Assembly (NCBI RefSeq): GCF_048418805.1
Contig: NC_132781.1
Coordinates: 26,981,771-27,045,770 of the forward strand
Direction: 5' to 3'
Source: Vulpes vulpes
Lineage: Eukaryota > Chordata > Mammalia > Carnivora > Canidae
Length of the DNA stretch: 64,000 bases
This document shows, piece after piece, positions 1 through 10,079 of the stretch. The notes under the pieces were generated by a model. That model was not told where the DNA came from and did no database searches. It saw nothing but the letters and a program-made list of their open reading frames with translations. Both the position numbers and the translations under genes were made by a program. The stretch's first letter is position 1, and the number at the start of each line of letters is the position of its first letter.

Positions 1-60
1 CCAGGATCAGGCGCTGTGCGGAAGGCAGGTGCCAAACCGCTGAGCCACCCGGGCTGTCCC
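1..60 (-). mobile_element. SINEC fragment, cut by window edge
   Basis: Reverse-complement SINEC head: the run GCCAAACCGCTGAGCCACCC followed by GGGCTGTCCC is the antisense of the tRNA-Lys-like start. The body and tail lie to the left of the window. A second SINEC follows directly. Confidence 0.85.
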
Positions 61-254
61 TGATTCTTTTTATTTTATTTTATTTTTTAAGATTTTATTC
101 ATTTATTCATGAGAGACACACAGAGAGAGGCAGGGACACAGGCAGGAGAGGTAAGCTCTCCTTGGGGAGCCCCATGTGGGACTGATCCCAAGACCCCAGG
201 ATCATGACCTGAGCTAAAGGCAAACGTTCAACCACTGAGCCACTCAGGCATCCC
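61..254 (-). mobile_element. SINEC, full length
   Basis: Antisense SINEC. It opens with a T/A-rich tail (TTTTATTTTATTTT, then AAGATTTTATTCATTTATTC), has the GAGAGACACACAGAGAGAGG body, and closes with CCACTGAGCCACTCAGGCATCCC. It abuts the preceding fragment, so one may have inserted at the edge of the other. Confidence 0.9.
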
Positions 255-639
255 TTATGGGGAATGATTTTTGATGGCCCCTGGGTCTAAGAAGAGAGCA
301 GCTCGCAGATCACTTCTGGGCAGCACTTGCAGAGCCCCAGATGCTGCTTGGCCAGGCAAAGCAAAGAAGTAGGAAAGGCGTGATCGCATATGACCAGATG
401 CAGGTCCCAGGGCACCTTCTCCTCTGCTCCCCAGGCCGTGCCTCCCCACCTAACCTTTCTTACTACACTCTTTTTTTTACAGTGGTGGCCACTGGGGACG
501 CGACTTCCTTCTTTCCCACTAGGCAGGTGACATCATCTGAATGCCGAGGGCTTCTGGGTGTGGGGCTGGCTGCTTTCTGAGGGTCTGAGGCTAAAGCAGC
601 ACACAATGACCCATCCACTGATGCTTTCTTCAGGCTATT
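255..639. other. Single-copy DNA
   Basis: No repeat family or exon recognised. Open frames here are short and have no family resemblance. Confidence 0.4.
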
Positions 640-760
640 TTGTTCTACTGCCTGGGCTCAGCACCTGCATATATGGTTTCTGACAATTCTTTAAACTTTC
701 TGAGTCTCAGTGTCCTCATCTGCAAAATCATGGGAGTACGACTGTCTCAGGATTTTTGAA
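640..760 (+). mobile_element. MIR fragment
   Basis: The order TTTAAACTTTCTGAGTCTCAG, then TCCTCATCTGCAAAATCATGG, is the central MIR pattern (cttaacctctctgagcctcag / tcctcatctgtaaaatggg). Diverged, as expected of a mammal-wide fossil. Confidence 0.7.
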
Positions 761-956
761 AATGTCTTCTGTGGGATCCTGGCTTGGGAGGAGGTGACAC
801 GTGTCATGTGAACAGAACTGTGTGATCAGGTAAGTGTGGGCAAAATAAAGACTCTACTCAAAGACTTCTCTTCATGCAGTTTGAATCTTCAAGTAATATT
901 CTAAACATTCTAAATTTTTCTTGCCACCATAATATCTCCTTAGACAGGACAGGAGA

Positions 957-1034
957 TGTAGTATAGCATAGTGGGAAAGGGCACAGACTTGGGACCTGGA
1001 TTACCTGAGTATCAACCCCACCTTTGCCACTTAC
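957..1034 (+). mobile_element. MIR, 5' part, split by MLT1
   Basis: Begins GTAGTATAGCATAGTGGGAAAG and runs through CCACTTACTAGTTG, the MIR head. It stops where the MLT1 begins. The matching MIR tail is at about 1637-1712, so the MLT1 and the SINE lie inside one MIR. Confidence 0.8.
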
Positions 1035-1480
1035 TAGTTGTATTAGTTATTGACTGTTGCCTAACATATTCCCACACACCTTGTGGCTGAAAATAACACA
1101 GATTTATTATCTCACAGTGTCTGTGGGTAAGGAATCTGGGACTAGAGCTCAGCTGAGTCATTGCTTTGGTGTCTTTTATAAGGCCACAATCAAGGTGTTG
1201 GCCAGAGTTGGGGTCTCAGCTGAAGTCTCTGGTGGGGAAGGATGGGATGCCAAGCCCATGTGGTTGTTGGTAGGATGGAATTCCTTGTGGGCTGTTGGCT
1301 GGAGGCCTTGCCCTCAGTTTCTTGCTATGTGGGCCTCTCCAACACGGCAACCTGATTTCTCAAATCTAGCAAGGGAGAGGTCTGCTAGCAAGATGGAAGT
1401 TGCGATCTTACACAGCTTAATTGTGGAAGTGACAACCTATGCATTTACCATATTCCCTTGGTTAGAAGTAGTTACTTGCA
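1035..1480 (-). mobile_element. MLT1-type LTR (ERVL-MaLR)
   Basis: Antisense MLT1 LTR. Diagnostic order: TATTAGTTATTGACTGTTGC, ACAGATTTATTATCTCACAG, GGCCACAATCAAGGTGTTGG, TGGTTGTTGGTAGGATGG, TGTGGGCCTCTCCAACACGG, ending near CCATATTCCCTTGGTTAGAAG. Non-coding LTR; the 188-residue open frame across it is not a gene. Inserted in an older MIR. Confidence 0.85.
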
Positions 1481-1625
1481 GGACACCTGGGTGGCTTAGT
1501 TGGTTAAGCATCCAACTCTTAGTTTTGGCTCAGGTTGTGATCTCAGGGTCATGGGATCCAGCCCCACGTTATGCTCTGAGCTCAGCATGGAATCTGCTTA
1601 AGACTCTCTCTCCCTCTCCCTAATA
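1481..1625 (+). mobile_element. Older-type SINEC
   Basis: Starts GGACACCTGGGTGGCTTAG and continues GGTTAAGCATCCAACTCTTAG, the older carnivore SINEC head, then a CTCTCTCCCTCTCCC body. The A-tail is poor. It sits at the 3' edge of the MLT1. Confidence 0.85.
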
Positions 1626-1636
1626 TCATCTATCTA

Positions 1637-1712
1637 AAGTTGTGATTAAATGAATCAATGTATAGAGAAAAGTGTCTGGCAAACAGTAGGCAGTCTCGAT
1701 CTATCTGCTTTC
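1637..1712 (+). mobile_element. MIR, 3' part
   Basis: GATTAAATGAATCAATGTAT, then GTGTCTGGCAAACAGTAGGC, matches the MIR tail (attaaatgagttaatgtatg / agtgcctggcacacagtaggc). Continuation of the MIR head at 957-1034. Confidence 0.7.
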
Positions 1713-1713
1713 C

Positions 1714-1920
1714 TTGTTAATGAGACCAGTGCCTGACACAGAACACACAGTAAACAGCATTGGGATGAATGAATCAGGGAAGGGACTTGTATTACACGGA
1801 ATATGCTTCAGGGTTGGCTGCCCTCCTCAGGATGCTGTGAAGATTGGAGGCAGGGAGCTGTGTGGAGCGCCTGGCACTGTCCCTGGCACACACTGGGTTC
1901 CCAGTCATTGTTAGTTTCCC
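1714..1920 (+). mobile_element. L2/MIR tail fragments
   Basis: Two short matches to old 3' ends: CCAGTGCCTGACACAGAACAC with GAATGAATCA after it, and CTGGCACTGTCCCTGGCACACA followed by a cAgTCATTG stretch. Too short to separate L2 from MIR. Confidence 0.5.
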
Positions 1921-2499
1921 TTCCCGCTCCCATGTCTGTATGTCCAGTCTGGGGCTTAGAGCCCCTGAGAGGTCAGGTCCAGTTTTCCCCTCTGTTCACT
2001 TCCTCCCTTCCCCCTCCCCCTACCTCCTCCTCCACCTATAGTAATCTTCTCGGTACAGGGCCATGAGCAGTTAAATGCTTCACAGGGGCTCTGGATGAGA
2101 CTGGCAATGACAATTAAGTGCATTTGAGGTGCCTGAGCAGCGATGGAAATGAGGTGAATCCCCATTCACCAAAAAAGAGAATAAAGGTCTAAAGAAGTAG
2201 AAAAAAGAGACAGAAAAGACCACTTTGAAGAGGAGTGCTCTCTTTTCTCAATGGGCCTGAGAGTCTGAGTTTTAATATTCACATTTAAAATCTTAAAGAC
2301 ACTGCCTTACGTGCTGTTCTTCCCTCTTAGCGGCTCTTAATCACTGTATTCAAAGCAGGTATTCCTTCCCAGGCTTCTCCTCTGCACATGTCTGTGCAGC
2401 ATCTACTTTCAAGTGGATTAAAATGGATTCACTTTGCAACTTTCACACTACCTCTTGAAACAACTGGTAGAAACAACTGATGCCCGCCCGGCGCTCCAT
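1921..2499. other. Single-copy DNA with polypyrimidine tract
   Basis: A C/T-rich run lies at about 1976-2035. The remainder shows no recognised repeat or exon. Confidence 0.4.
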
Positions 2500-2700
2500 G
2501 CTTGCAAAGTGCCTTCAATGCACATTAACCCGATTGAACTTTGAAATGACTGGAGGAGGTGAGGATTGCTGCTGTCTTCATTTGAGGGTGGAGGGAAAAC
2601 TGGGGCAGCTGAAATGAATGCCTTGAGCAGACGTCAGCACCAGAACCCATATCACAGTGTCCAAGTCCAGCCCAGGCTTTCCTCTCATTGTTATCCACAG
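2500..2700 (-). mobile_element. Possible MIR fragment
   Basis: Order of weak matches to antisense MIR: CTTCATTTGAGGGTGGAGGG (tttacagatgaggaaactg), then CAGAACCCA, then GTCCAAGTCCAGCCC. Strongly diverged. Confidence 0.4.
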
Positions 2701-2861
2701 GAAGCAGGTGTTAATGGGAGGCTATTCATAAATTGTGGGAGGTGGACTCAGGTCTTTAGACAGCAGTGTCACCTTGTAGGTTGTTCCTGGAGGAACAATC
2801 AGTATTGAGAAATGGTTCTGAAACTGTTACTGCTGGACCTCTCTGAGTCTAACAGGACATC

Positions 2862-2965
2862 TTTTTTTTTAAATTTAATTTTTAAAGTAAATCCTACACC
2901 CAATGTGGGGCTCGAACTCACCACTCAAGAGTCATACACTCTATCAACTGAGCCAGGCACCCCTC
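2862..2965 (-). mobile_element. Old, short SINEC
   Basis: Begins TTTTTTTTTAAATTTAATTT and runs CCCAATGTGGGGCTCGAACTC, then CTGAGCCAGGCACCCC. This is the antisense of the oldest carnivore SINEC type, without the CT-rich body. Confidence 0.85.
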
Positions 2966-3334
2966 GAAACCTTTCTATTCTAAGCCACCTTCCTTCAATA
3001 GCATAGGAATGGTTGATAGCGAAAGGGCACAGGCTCCTGGGATGGTCTCCTTGGCTTGTCGGGAGGGCTGTCTGGCATCTGGTGGCTTCTGTCCCTCATG
3101 TTGGCTGTCCACTGCAGAGCAAGTGCGTTGCTAGGATGCCAGCCACAGGGTAGCATGTCCAGGGACTCATGCTATTCCTATTCCCCTCAGTGCCCAGAAA
3201 AGTGACAGCCTCTTTGAACACATTCTCCTTGGCTCCCTGGGAGAGGCCAGTAATGAGCATAGTTTTCTCTTGGAGTTGTGCTGGATCCAGGGACCTGGTG
3301 GGGATGCCTCCCACAGACCCGTATTGCTTTTGTC
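2966..3334. other. Single-copy DNA
   Basis: No repeat or exon recognised up to the hAT element at 3335. Confidence 0.4.
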
Positions 3335-3565
3335 CAGTGGTTCTCAGCCAGCAGAGATTTTTGCCTCACATCCCACCCTCTGGGGACATTTGGCAATGTC
3401 TGGAGATGACTTGGGGGAGGGTTGAGGGTGTTACTGGCACCTAGTGGGTAGAGGTCAGGGATGCTGCCCAACACCCTATAGTGCACAAGACAGCCTCCCC
3501 TTCCCCCATGACGACAGAGAATTACCTGACCCCCATGTCAGTAGTGCCAAGGTTGAGAAACCCTG
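3335..3565 (+). mobile_element. hAT-type MITE with readable terminal repeats
   Basis: Left end CAGTGGTTCTCAGCC; the right end GGTTGAGAAACCCTG reads CAGGGTTTCTCAACC on the other strand, so 13 of 15 terminal bases match. The interior (GGGGACATTTGGCAATGTCT, GCACCTAGTGGGTAGAGG) is a familiar mammalian non-autonomous hAT. The 8-bp TSD is not clearly preserved (cttttgtc against cttcaccc). It has no coding capacity. Confidence 0.85.
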
Positions 3566-4316
3566 CTTCACCCTATTCTTTTAGTTGATTCATGAGACTA
3601 GGGGTTCGGGTGGAAGAAGACATGATACCCTTTAGGGATGGGCTCAGACTGTTAAGTAGGTACTTGTCTCCAGGGCATCACAACACCCCCACCCCCTCCA
3701 CTTATCTAGCCCTCTCTTGTCTGTTTTAATTCTGTTGGAAACCAGCACAGTTTGACAGGGCAAAAAAGTCTTCCCCATACTTCCTATGCCTGGCCTGCTT
3801 TTGGCCATGGCCTTGAGGCTCTGGTTGGGAATTCATGTGTTACTGTTTGGAGAGAGTCATATTTTTTACAGCAACATAACCCATTTTACCTTTATAGTAA
3901 TTGTTTTGGAATAAGAAGTAATCATCCAGGACTGACCAACTTGCTTTACTAAGCGTTCCTTTCTCACTCCTGGCAAATTGCTTTGAGAATTGAACAAAGC
4001 CCGGCTCAATCATGCAGGATATCCATTCCAAAGGATGCCGGGGAAGTAAATCTCTGTTAAGCCAGCTCGAGTCATGCCTCCTCCTCCTTCTGCCCAGGGA
4101 TCAAATGGGGAGTGTGCGCTTCATTCTGCATGCCCATGGTCTCGGGGATGGGTGCCTTAAGCCTGGGGCTTGACGGGGGCATTTGCGATGCTCGTGGGAC
4201 TGCATAGGAAACTTGTAGCAATAGACTGTTCTATTAAAGAGCTTTTGGTCCTTGGGGCTGATGTCAGAGTCGGCATTTTCCACGTGGCTGTTGAAATTAA
4301 TTTATGGCAGTCTTTC
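3566..4316. other. Single-copy DNA
   Basis: No repeat recognised. The stretch at about 3955-4080 is balanced in composition with no repeat signature, and could be conserved non-coding DNA, but nothing in the window proves it. Confidence 0.4.
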
Positions 4317-4545
4317 CCTGATGGGGTTCTGTGGAATGTTGAATAGGTATGGTGTGAAAGAAGTGGTCCAATGAGTTTGTTCTTGACTGCAGGACTTCTC
4401 AGGGTCTTTACATTGTTAACAAGCTGTGTCAAGTGTCAAGAGGAGATATAGCATCTGGTATTCCCCAAATGTATTTGGGCTCAGAACTCTTATCATTATG
4501 GAGTATCTCCCATGGTGAGTGATCTGCAGAACAGAATTTTGGAAT
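4317..4545 (+). mobile_element. Possible old hAT-like element
   Basis: GGGGTTCTGTGGAATGTTGA, then GGACTTCTCAGGGTCTTTAC, then ATAGCATCTGGTATTCCCCA resembles a mammal-wide DNA transposon pattern. The termini are not readable. Confidence 0.5.
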
Positions 4546-5084
4546 ATCGGAAAGGGGAAGGATGAGGTTACCTCTTCTCTTTTTTTCCCCTCTGTCCCTG
4601 GCATTTAGTTGAAGTTCCAGGAGAGGATGGTGATTCTTTGGTGCTTATAGGATGATGGCGAGGCTAAGAGGGGATGACAAACCCAGTTCATCACAGAGTC
4701 CCATGCTGTGTATAGCTCTGCCTCCACAGCAGCCTCTGCACCTGCCCAATGGTGCAGGGAAAGAGCACTGGAAGAGGAGTCAGGAGCCCAAAGCTCCAGG
4801 CTAAATTTTGAATACCTTCTCAAGGCCCGAGGCCTGTGATTATGCAAGAATTGTAACACCTTAATCTCCCAAGTGAATTATTCCAATTTCTATGATCTCC
4901 CCACAGACACTATTGTAGAGACTGCCACCTCCATGGCTGTTAATGATGTGACTGGGCGGGGAGGTGTCAAAAGGAACAAGGTACAGCATGAGCCAGCCTC
5001 CTTGTAGTGCCATAAGGCTTCCGAATCAAATCTCAGCAGCCCTGTGGGCCTATTGTCTCAGGACACTACTGAAACCACAACTGT
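4546..5084. other. Single-copy DNA
   Basis: A weak MIR-like stretch at about 4755-4830 (AAAGAGCACTGGAAGAGGAG) is the only repeat hint. Confidence 0.35.
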
Positions 5085-5210
5085 TCTGTTCATTCATTCT
5101 CTTATTTTTCAACAGATACTGAATTGAGTTTAAGCCTGAGCCGAGTTCCCTCCATGCTGGGTGCAGGGGACTCAGAAATGAATAGGACGGGGTCCTTACA
5201 TCCAGGGGTG
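5085..5210 (+). mobile_element. L2-type fragment
   Basis: TTCATTCATTCTCTTATTTTTCAACAGATACTGAATTG-type start, then CCATGCTGGGTGCAGGGGAC and AATGAATAGGACGGGGTCCTT, follows the L2 3' pattern (attcaacaaatatttattgag, ggcactgggg, gaataagacagggtcc). Confidence 0.65.
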
Positions 5211-5673
5211 TCATCCTCCATTTCTTGAAACCAGAAACTCCACTGTCTCCCCAACTGCCACTCTGATCTGCAGCCAACAAATCTCTGGAATCCATTCACT
5301 TTCCATCTCTGCTCCTGGTCATTCTAGTCCATCCGCTTGGCCTCTTGCCTCAGTGGTCCAGCCCCTTCCTTTACAGGGGAAGAAATGGTGGGGCTCCCTC
5401 TCCTCCTCTCCCCAGGTACCCACCTCAGCCTGCAGAGGAGGGAACATCCTCCATCAGGGCCCTCTGCTCAGGGAAATGCAGCCGTGTGAGTATCCTTTCT
5501 CTGCCCTCTTTCTCTTTTTTCTTCACCGAAGATTGGTTTGGTCATGCTTTACTGGTGGGCAGGGCTCCTTGTGTTTCCACTCCATCCTGTTTGCCCCAGG
5601 AATCAAAGAGCTCTGTTCTCAGCGCATGTGTGTCTGGAGAGATATTCTCATGACCTAGGGGTTCTTCTTCGTC
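5211..5673. other. Single-copy DNA
   Basis: C/T-rich; nothing recognised. Overlapping open frames of about 100 residues here are low-complexity and show no family. Confidence 0.35.
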
Positions 5674-5861
5674 TTTTTTTTTTTTTTTTAAGATTTTATT
5701 TATTTATTCATGAGAGACACAGAGAGGGAGAGGCAGAGACATAGGCAGAAGGAGATGCAGGCTCCATGCAGGGAGCCCGATGTGGGACTGGATCCCAGGA
5801 CTCCAGGATCATGCCCTGAGCTAAAGGCAGACACTCAACCACTGAGCCACCCAGGGATCCC
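5674..5861 (-). mobile_element. SINEC with TSD
   Basis: Antisense SINEC from a 16-T run to CCACCCAGGGATCCC. Flanks repeat TGACCTAGGGGTTCT on the left and TGACCTGGAGGTTCT on the right, an about 15-bp duplication with two changes. Confidence 0.95.
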
Positions 5862-6299
5862 GTGACCTGGAGGTTCTAAGCTCTAAAGTGGGGAGGGATG
5901 GGAAGCTCCTACTTTGGCCTCTGTCCAGTTGTGTTTGCCCTTCCAGGTTTGTCAGAGGGCTCTTCCTTTTGGTGGTTGTTGGGTACAAAGCTGGCCATTA
6001 ATAAATCGATTCTCTAATTCCTCATGTGTCTTTGGTGGCTGATCAGCCGGAGGAGAAGAGGGGCAGATGTCAGTATTCCATCTCCAACACTACTCCAGAT
6101 CGCTAAACTTAGAAGCAGAGAGGCGGAGGGTTTCGCTCAAGGTCAGGGATACTCTTGGCAGATGGGGGACTTGTACTATGTATCTTCTGACCCTTGGCCT
6201 GGTGCTCTTTCCTCCCCATCTCCCTCCTCAAACGAACAGAGCTCATCAGTGATGCTCTTCTTGTTGAAAAGAGAGTAAAGCTGTCTAGACCCGATAATA
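5862..6299. other. Single-copy DNA
   Basis: A faint MIR-like patch at about 6095-6160; otherwise nothing recognised. Confidence 0.35.
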
Positions 6300-6500
6300 A
6301 AAAAATGGGCTCTGGATCCAGAGATATCTGGGTGTCTGAATTTCCAATCTCCCCGTACATCTCACTTGCCTCCTCTGGTAAGAGGGTTAATAGTGGCACC
6401 TTCCTCACAGTGTGATGATGAGCACAAAGATAATTCAGGTCAAGGGCACAGCACAGTGCCTGGCACAGAGTAACTGCTCAGTAAATGTTACCTATTTTCC
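6300..6500 (+). mobile_element. MIR
   Basis: GGGCTCTGGATCCAGAGATA through GCACAGTGCCTGGCACAGAG and GCTCAGTAAATGTTA gives the MIR order nearly end to end. Confidence 0.8.
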
Positions 6501-6548
6501 TTTCACACCAAATAAAACAGTAAAAGAAAAGACAGAAAAACCTATGCT

Positions 6549-6732
6549 GGGGTGCCTGGATAGCTCAGTGGTTGAGCATCTGCCTTTGGCTCAGGTCATG
6601 ATCCCGGGGTCCTGGGATCAAGTCCCACATAGCTCCCTAAGGGGAACCTGCCTTTAACTCTGCCTATGTCTCTGATTCTTTCTCTCTGTGCCTCTCATGA
6701 ATAAATAAATAAAATCTTAAAAATATATATAT
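6549..6732 (+). mobile_element. SINEC
   Basis: Sense SINEC: GGGGTGCCTGGATAGCTCAG head, TTCTTTCTCTCTGTGCCTCTC body, tail ATGAATAAATAAATAAAATC. Confidence 0.92.
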
Positions 6733-7224
6733 GCCAAGGAAGGAAAAAACGAATCCAGCTGATGTAGTGTACCAGCTGAGGTATTTTCCTGACGAACAGA
6801 GAGTCAATCAGCTAGGTATTTGAGGAACTGGAATTCCCATCTAGAATTCGTCTGGGTATTGTAACTGTTCCCTGCTGGCTGTGTAGTGCAGGCCGAGTGC
6901 TCTCAGTGTATACATCTAGAACACCACAGGCGCTAATATCTATAAATAGAGAGGAAGCCATAAATGAGAGCTCATTAAGTTCTTACTGACTGCTGAAAAG
7001 TAAATTAGAAAAAATAAACGGAGCTGAACATTTGTGTAAACCTCAATCTTTTTGATGTTTTTCAATTAGCAGAGTCATTTTTCATGTGAAAAATTAATGG
7101 CTGTCATGTGCCACCTGGCTATAGAATCAAGTGACAAATTTGTTTTAATGACCACTGTCATATCTTTGGATTTAGAGAGGTATGACTAGTTACAGGCCAT
7201 CTGGGGTGGGAGGAGGCAAAAAAA
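6733..7224. promoter_or_regulatory. Candidate conserved regulatory block
   Basis: About 450 bp of AT-rich single-copy DNA between repeats. Motifs seen: two CAGCTG E-boxes (6756-6761, 6773-6778), a perfect MEF2-type site CTATAAATAG (6940-6949), homeodomain-type cores (CTCATTAAG, TCAATTAG, ATTAATGG, TTTTAATGAC), and an 18-bp palindrome ATTTTTCATGTGAAAAAT (7077-7094). Such clustering is typical of developmental enhancers, but single motifs are common by chance and conservation cannot be tested here. Confidence 0.35.
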
Positions 7225-7430
7225 GGGGAGCTGGCCTTTGGGGAGCACTCTCTGTGTGCCAGACACCGCACTTGGCTAAGGATGCACATCATCCCTTGAA
7301 TTTTCTCCGTGGCCCAGTGAAACTCTTATCCTCCTTTTATAGATGAGGTTCAGAGAGGTGAAGAGACTTGCCCAAGGTCATGTAGGAGATGGGCGGGGCC
7401 ATCAGGTTCTACAGTCTAGACCTGCCCCAC
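7225..7430 (-). mobile_element. MIR
   Basis: Antisense MIR: CTCTGTGTGCCAGACACCGC, then TTTTATAGATGAGGTTCAGA, GAAGAGACTTGCCCAAGGTC, ATGTAGGAG. Confidence 0.85.
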
Positions 7431-8329
7431 TAAGTAACACTCTGCAGAGGGAGGAAGATTTGGTGAGAAGGCAGGAGGTGTCTGGGGAGCTCTGGCAGGC
7501 AGCCTAAAGCAGGGGTGGGGCTGGGATACAGTGAAGAGGGTTGAGTTGGGCAGAAGCCAGCTGCAGGAACCCTGATGTGGGAGATCCTTAGGATTCTGTG
7601 GGCATGGTGGCCTCTCTCTGAATAACACGGCAAACAAGGAGCCCCCATCTCTGGGAGAAGGACAGCAGGAGTGAGGCGGGAGTCAGGCGGGCTAGGGTGT
7701 CTGTTGGAGGAGGGCCCTGAGCTAGCAGGTGCTCAGTAAGCAAACAGTAGGACCAGGGAGCCGTTTATGAGAGCAAGATTGTATAGGCAGAAACAAGGCC
7801 AAGGCCTATCCTGGGGGCTGGGACAACCTCATGGGAGTGGGATGGCAGCAAAGAAGGCCGGGTGGCGAGCCTGCTGTTCCTCTGAGGCGCGAGGGGGCAC
7901 AGAGCCGGCAGTGATGTGCGCATGGACTTCTAGGCTCTCGTGGGGCCGCTGGACCTGGCTGCTACTGCTTATCCCCCCAAGAGCAGGCGCCTGCCAAAAC
8001 GATCCTTTAATTTTGGAGTGTTTCTCCAAGGCTCGGGGATGAGCCCCCAGGGTCTGAGCAGCGGGGAGCCTCTGCTGTTGGGGCCCAGAGGTTAGGTGCC
8101 TGCCTCACAGCAGAGCACCGATTCGTGACCTTGGTAGGATTTCTTGGAGCCTCAGGCTCCTCTCAGGAGTTTCACTGATTGGTTTGAACTTGACTTTGAA
8201 GCTGGTGGTAGGTAGAGACACTAAGGTTTCTCACAGGTCTCTCCATTTGGCTTCCTGGTCTGTTTCTAATTCCTGCGGCTCATAATTATTCTGTTTGCCG
8301 TTTTGTAGTTTGGAAGACTGTGATTTTTT
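7431..8329. other. Single-copy, G+C-richer DNA
   Basis: About 900 bp without a recognised repeat, with G-rich patches. It is not a CpG island: CpGs are scattered and few. No splice-bounded open frame that I can defend. Confidence 0.4.
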
Positions 8330-8357
8330 TTTTAAAGATTTTGTTTATTTATTCATG

Positions 8358-8401
<44 letters not shown>

Positions 8402-8525
8402 CAGAGACACAGGCAGAGGGAGAAGCAGGCTCCACGCAGGGAGCCTGATGTGGGACTCGATTCTGGGTCTCCAGGATCACACCTGGGCTGAAGGTGGCGC
8501 TAAACCGCTAAGCCCCCGGGCTGCC
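8330..8525 (-). mobile_element. SINEC with long GA tract
   Basis: Antisense SINEC from the T-run through TTATTTATTCATGAGAGACG, a GA microsatellite at 8363-8401, to CTAAGCCCCCGGGCTGCC. TGTGATTTTTTTTT on the left and TTGATTTTTTTTTT on the right form a T-rich TSD. Confidence 0.93.
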
Positions 8526-9636
8526 TTGATTTTTTTTTTTTATTGTTGCTGTTTCTTTTGACAATTGGAATATTTTTTGACGTATACCCCAGGAAGCTCC
8601 TTGAAACCACACTGTTTTTCCTGACATTTCTGGAGAGACTGTTTGTTCCAGCCCTGACCCTGCAGGTTGACTGTTAAACATTTATTCTTCCTGTCTCTGT
8701 CCCCCTCTCCTTCTGGTGTTATCTATCTACCAATTTATCCATCCACTGATTCGGTCATTCATCTAGCCAACTAGCCCTATTCCTCTCTGCATGCCATGGC
8801 ACTGAATTCGCAAAGATCGAGATGCTCGGTTAAGGGATAATCGTTGTAAATCACTCACATGTTCCCAGGGTCATAGAGAGCGAAGAGAATTAAAAACATA
8901 TAAAAAAATTCAGTTAGTCTTATTCTCATCTGAATTTATAGCCTCTCTTTCTTCTCCTAAGATGTTCTCTTCTTGTCTGTGTTAGAGACAGGGAAGAAGT
9001 CAGACTTATGTTGACTGGGACTTTAGTTGCATCTGTGGGACAAGGTGAGCTTAGGGTCCTCCTCCTCCACTGTTTTCCCAGCCTCCTTTGTTGATTGAGT
9101 TTTAGATCCCACATGTAAAGGGCAGATTTTTAAGATCGAAGAAGGGAGGGGAGCCATCCAAGGATCCTGAGATAAGATAACCAGGGGCAAGAGTTGCTGC
9201 GATGATGGGGGCTCACTGATTTCTCCCCACTGCCCACATGCCAGGCCTCTGGGGCTGGTGCCCTGGGTGAGGGCTTGGGAGCTGTTGCTCAGACTTGACC
9301 CGCTGGTTTTCAGTATAGCTCCTTGGTATACATTTCTGACTCTGATAAGCAGCCTTGGACTGGGAAGCTCATGGAACATCTCCAGGCACCTGCAAGAAGA
9401 CAGGTCAGCCCCAGAGGCTGTGGTTCCTTGGCTTCTCTCTGTTCTCCCAGGATACACTGAGTTGAAAGAAACAGTGTTACTCTATCCTTCTACCTTCATC
9501 AACAAGTGAAACTGAATTTTATACAATGGCTTTAAAAAAAATTAAACATGTGAACTCCACTTTAGGCAAGTTTGCTGAATTTAAAGCCTTATATCGTTGG
9601 GGTTTTTGATAGTATAATATCAAAAAATAAAGTTTT
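8526..9636. other. Single-copy DNA
   Basis: No recognised repeat across about 1.1 kb. A 144-residue open frame on the minus strand (9023-9457) has no recognisable domain or splice context. Confidence 0.4.
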
Positions 9637-9655
9637 TAAAAAAAGATTTTATTTA

Positions 9656-9694
<39 letters not shown>

Positions 9695-9822
9695 CAGAGA
9701 CATAGGTGGAGGGAGAAGCAGGCTCCTTGCAGGGAGCCCGATGCAGAACTCGATTCTGGACCCCAGAATCATGCCCTGAGCCAAAGACAGACACTCAATT
9801 GCTGAGCCAGCCAGGCATTCCC
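9637..9822 (-). mobile_element. SINEC with TSD
   Basis: Antisense SINEC ending CTGAGCCAGCCAGGCATTCCC. Both flanks carry AAAATAAAGTTTT (13-bp TSD). The GA microsatellite lies at 9660-9693. Confidence 0.94.
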
Positions 9823-9939
9823 AAAATAAAGTTTTATGTTGTAATTTTCTGCAGTTAAAAAAAAAGCACATTTAAAAAAAATAATATGTTGTTTAAGGTT
9901 GCAAACAGTCATTTCTTGAAAGGGATCATTTTAAGAAGG

Positions 9940-10075
9940 GGAACTTTAAAGTCAGAGCCCTCACTTTCGAATCTTTCCTCCACCATTAATTTGCTGTGTT
10001 ACCTTGGGAAAATGACTTAACCCTCTTTGGGCCGCAGTGTCCTTATCTGCAACATGCAGAAATAGTGCTAGCAAC
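9940..10075 (+). mobile_element. MIR
   Basis: TTTGCTGTGTTACCTTGGG, then AATGACTTAACCCTCTTTGG and TCCTTATCTGCAACATGCAG, the MIR core in order. Confidence 0.8.
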
Positions 10076-10079
10076 TACC

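Noticed and set aside
1057..1623. 188-residue open frame on the plus strand
   Set aside because: It runs through an antisense MLT1 LTR and a SINEC, which are non-coding repeats; the frame is accidental.
7690..8160. Possible CpG island
   Set aside because: G+C is moderately raised but CpG pairs are few; it does not look like an island.
9023..9457. 144-residue open frame on the minus strand
   Set aside because: No family resemblance and no exon signals that agree with the frame.
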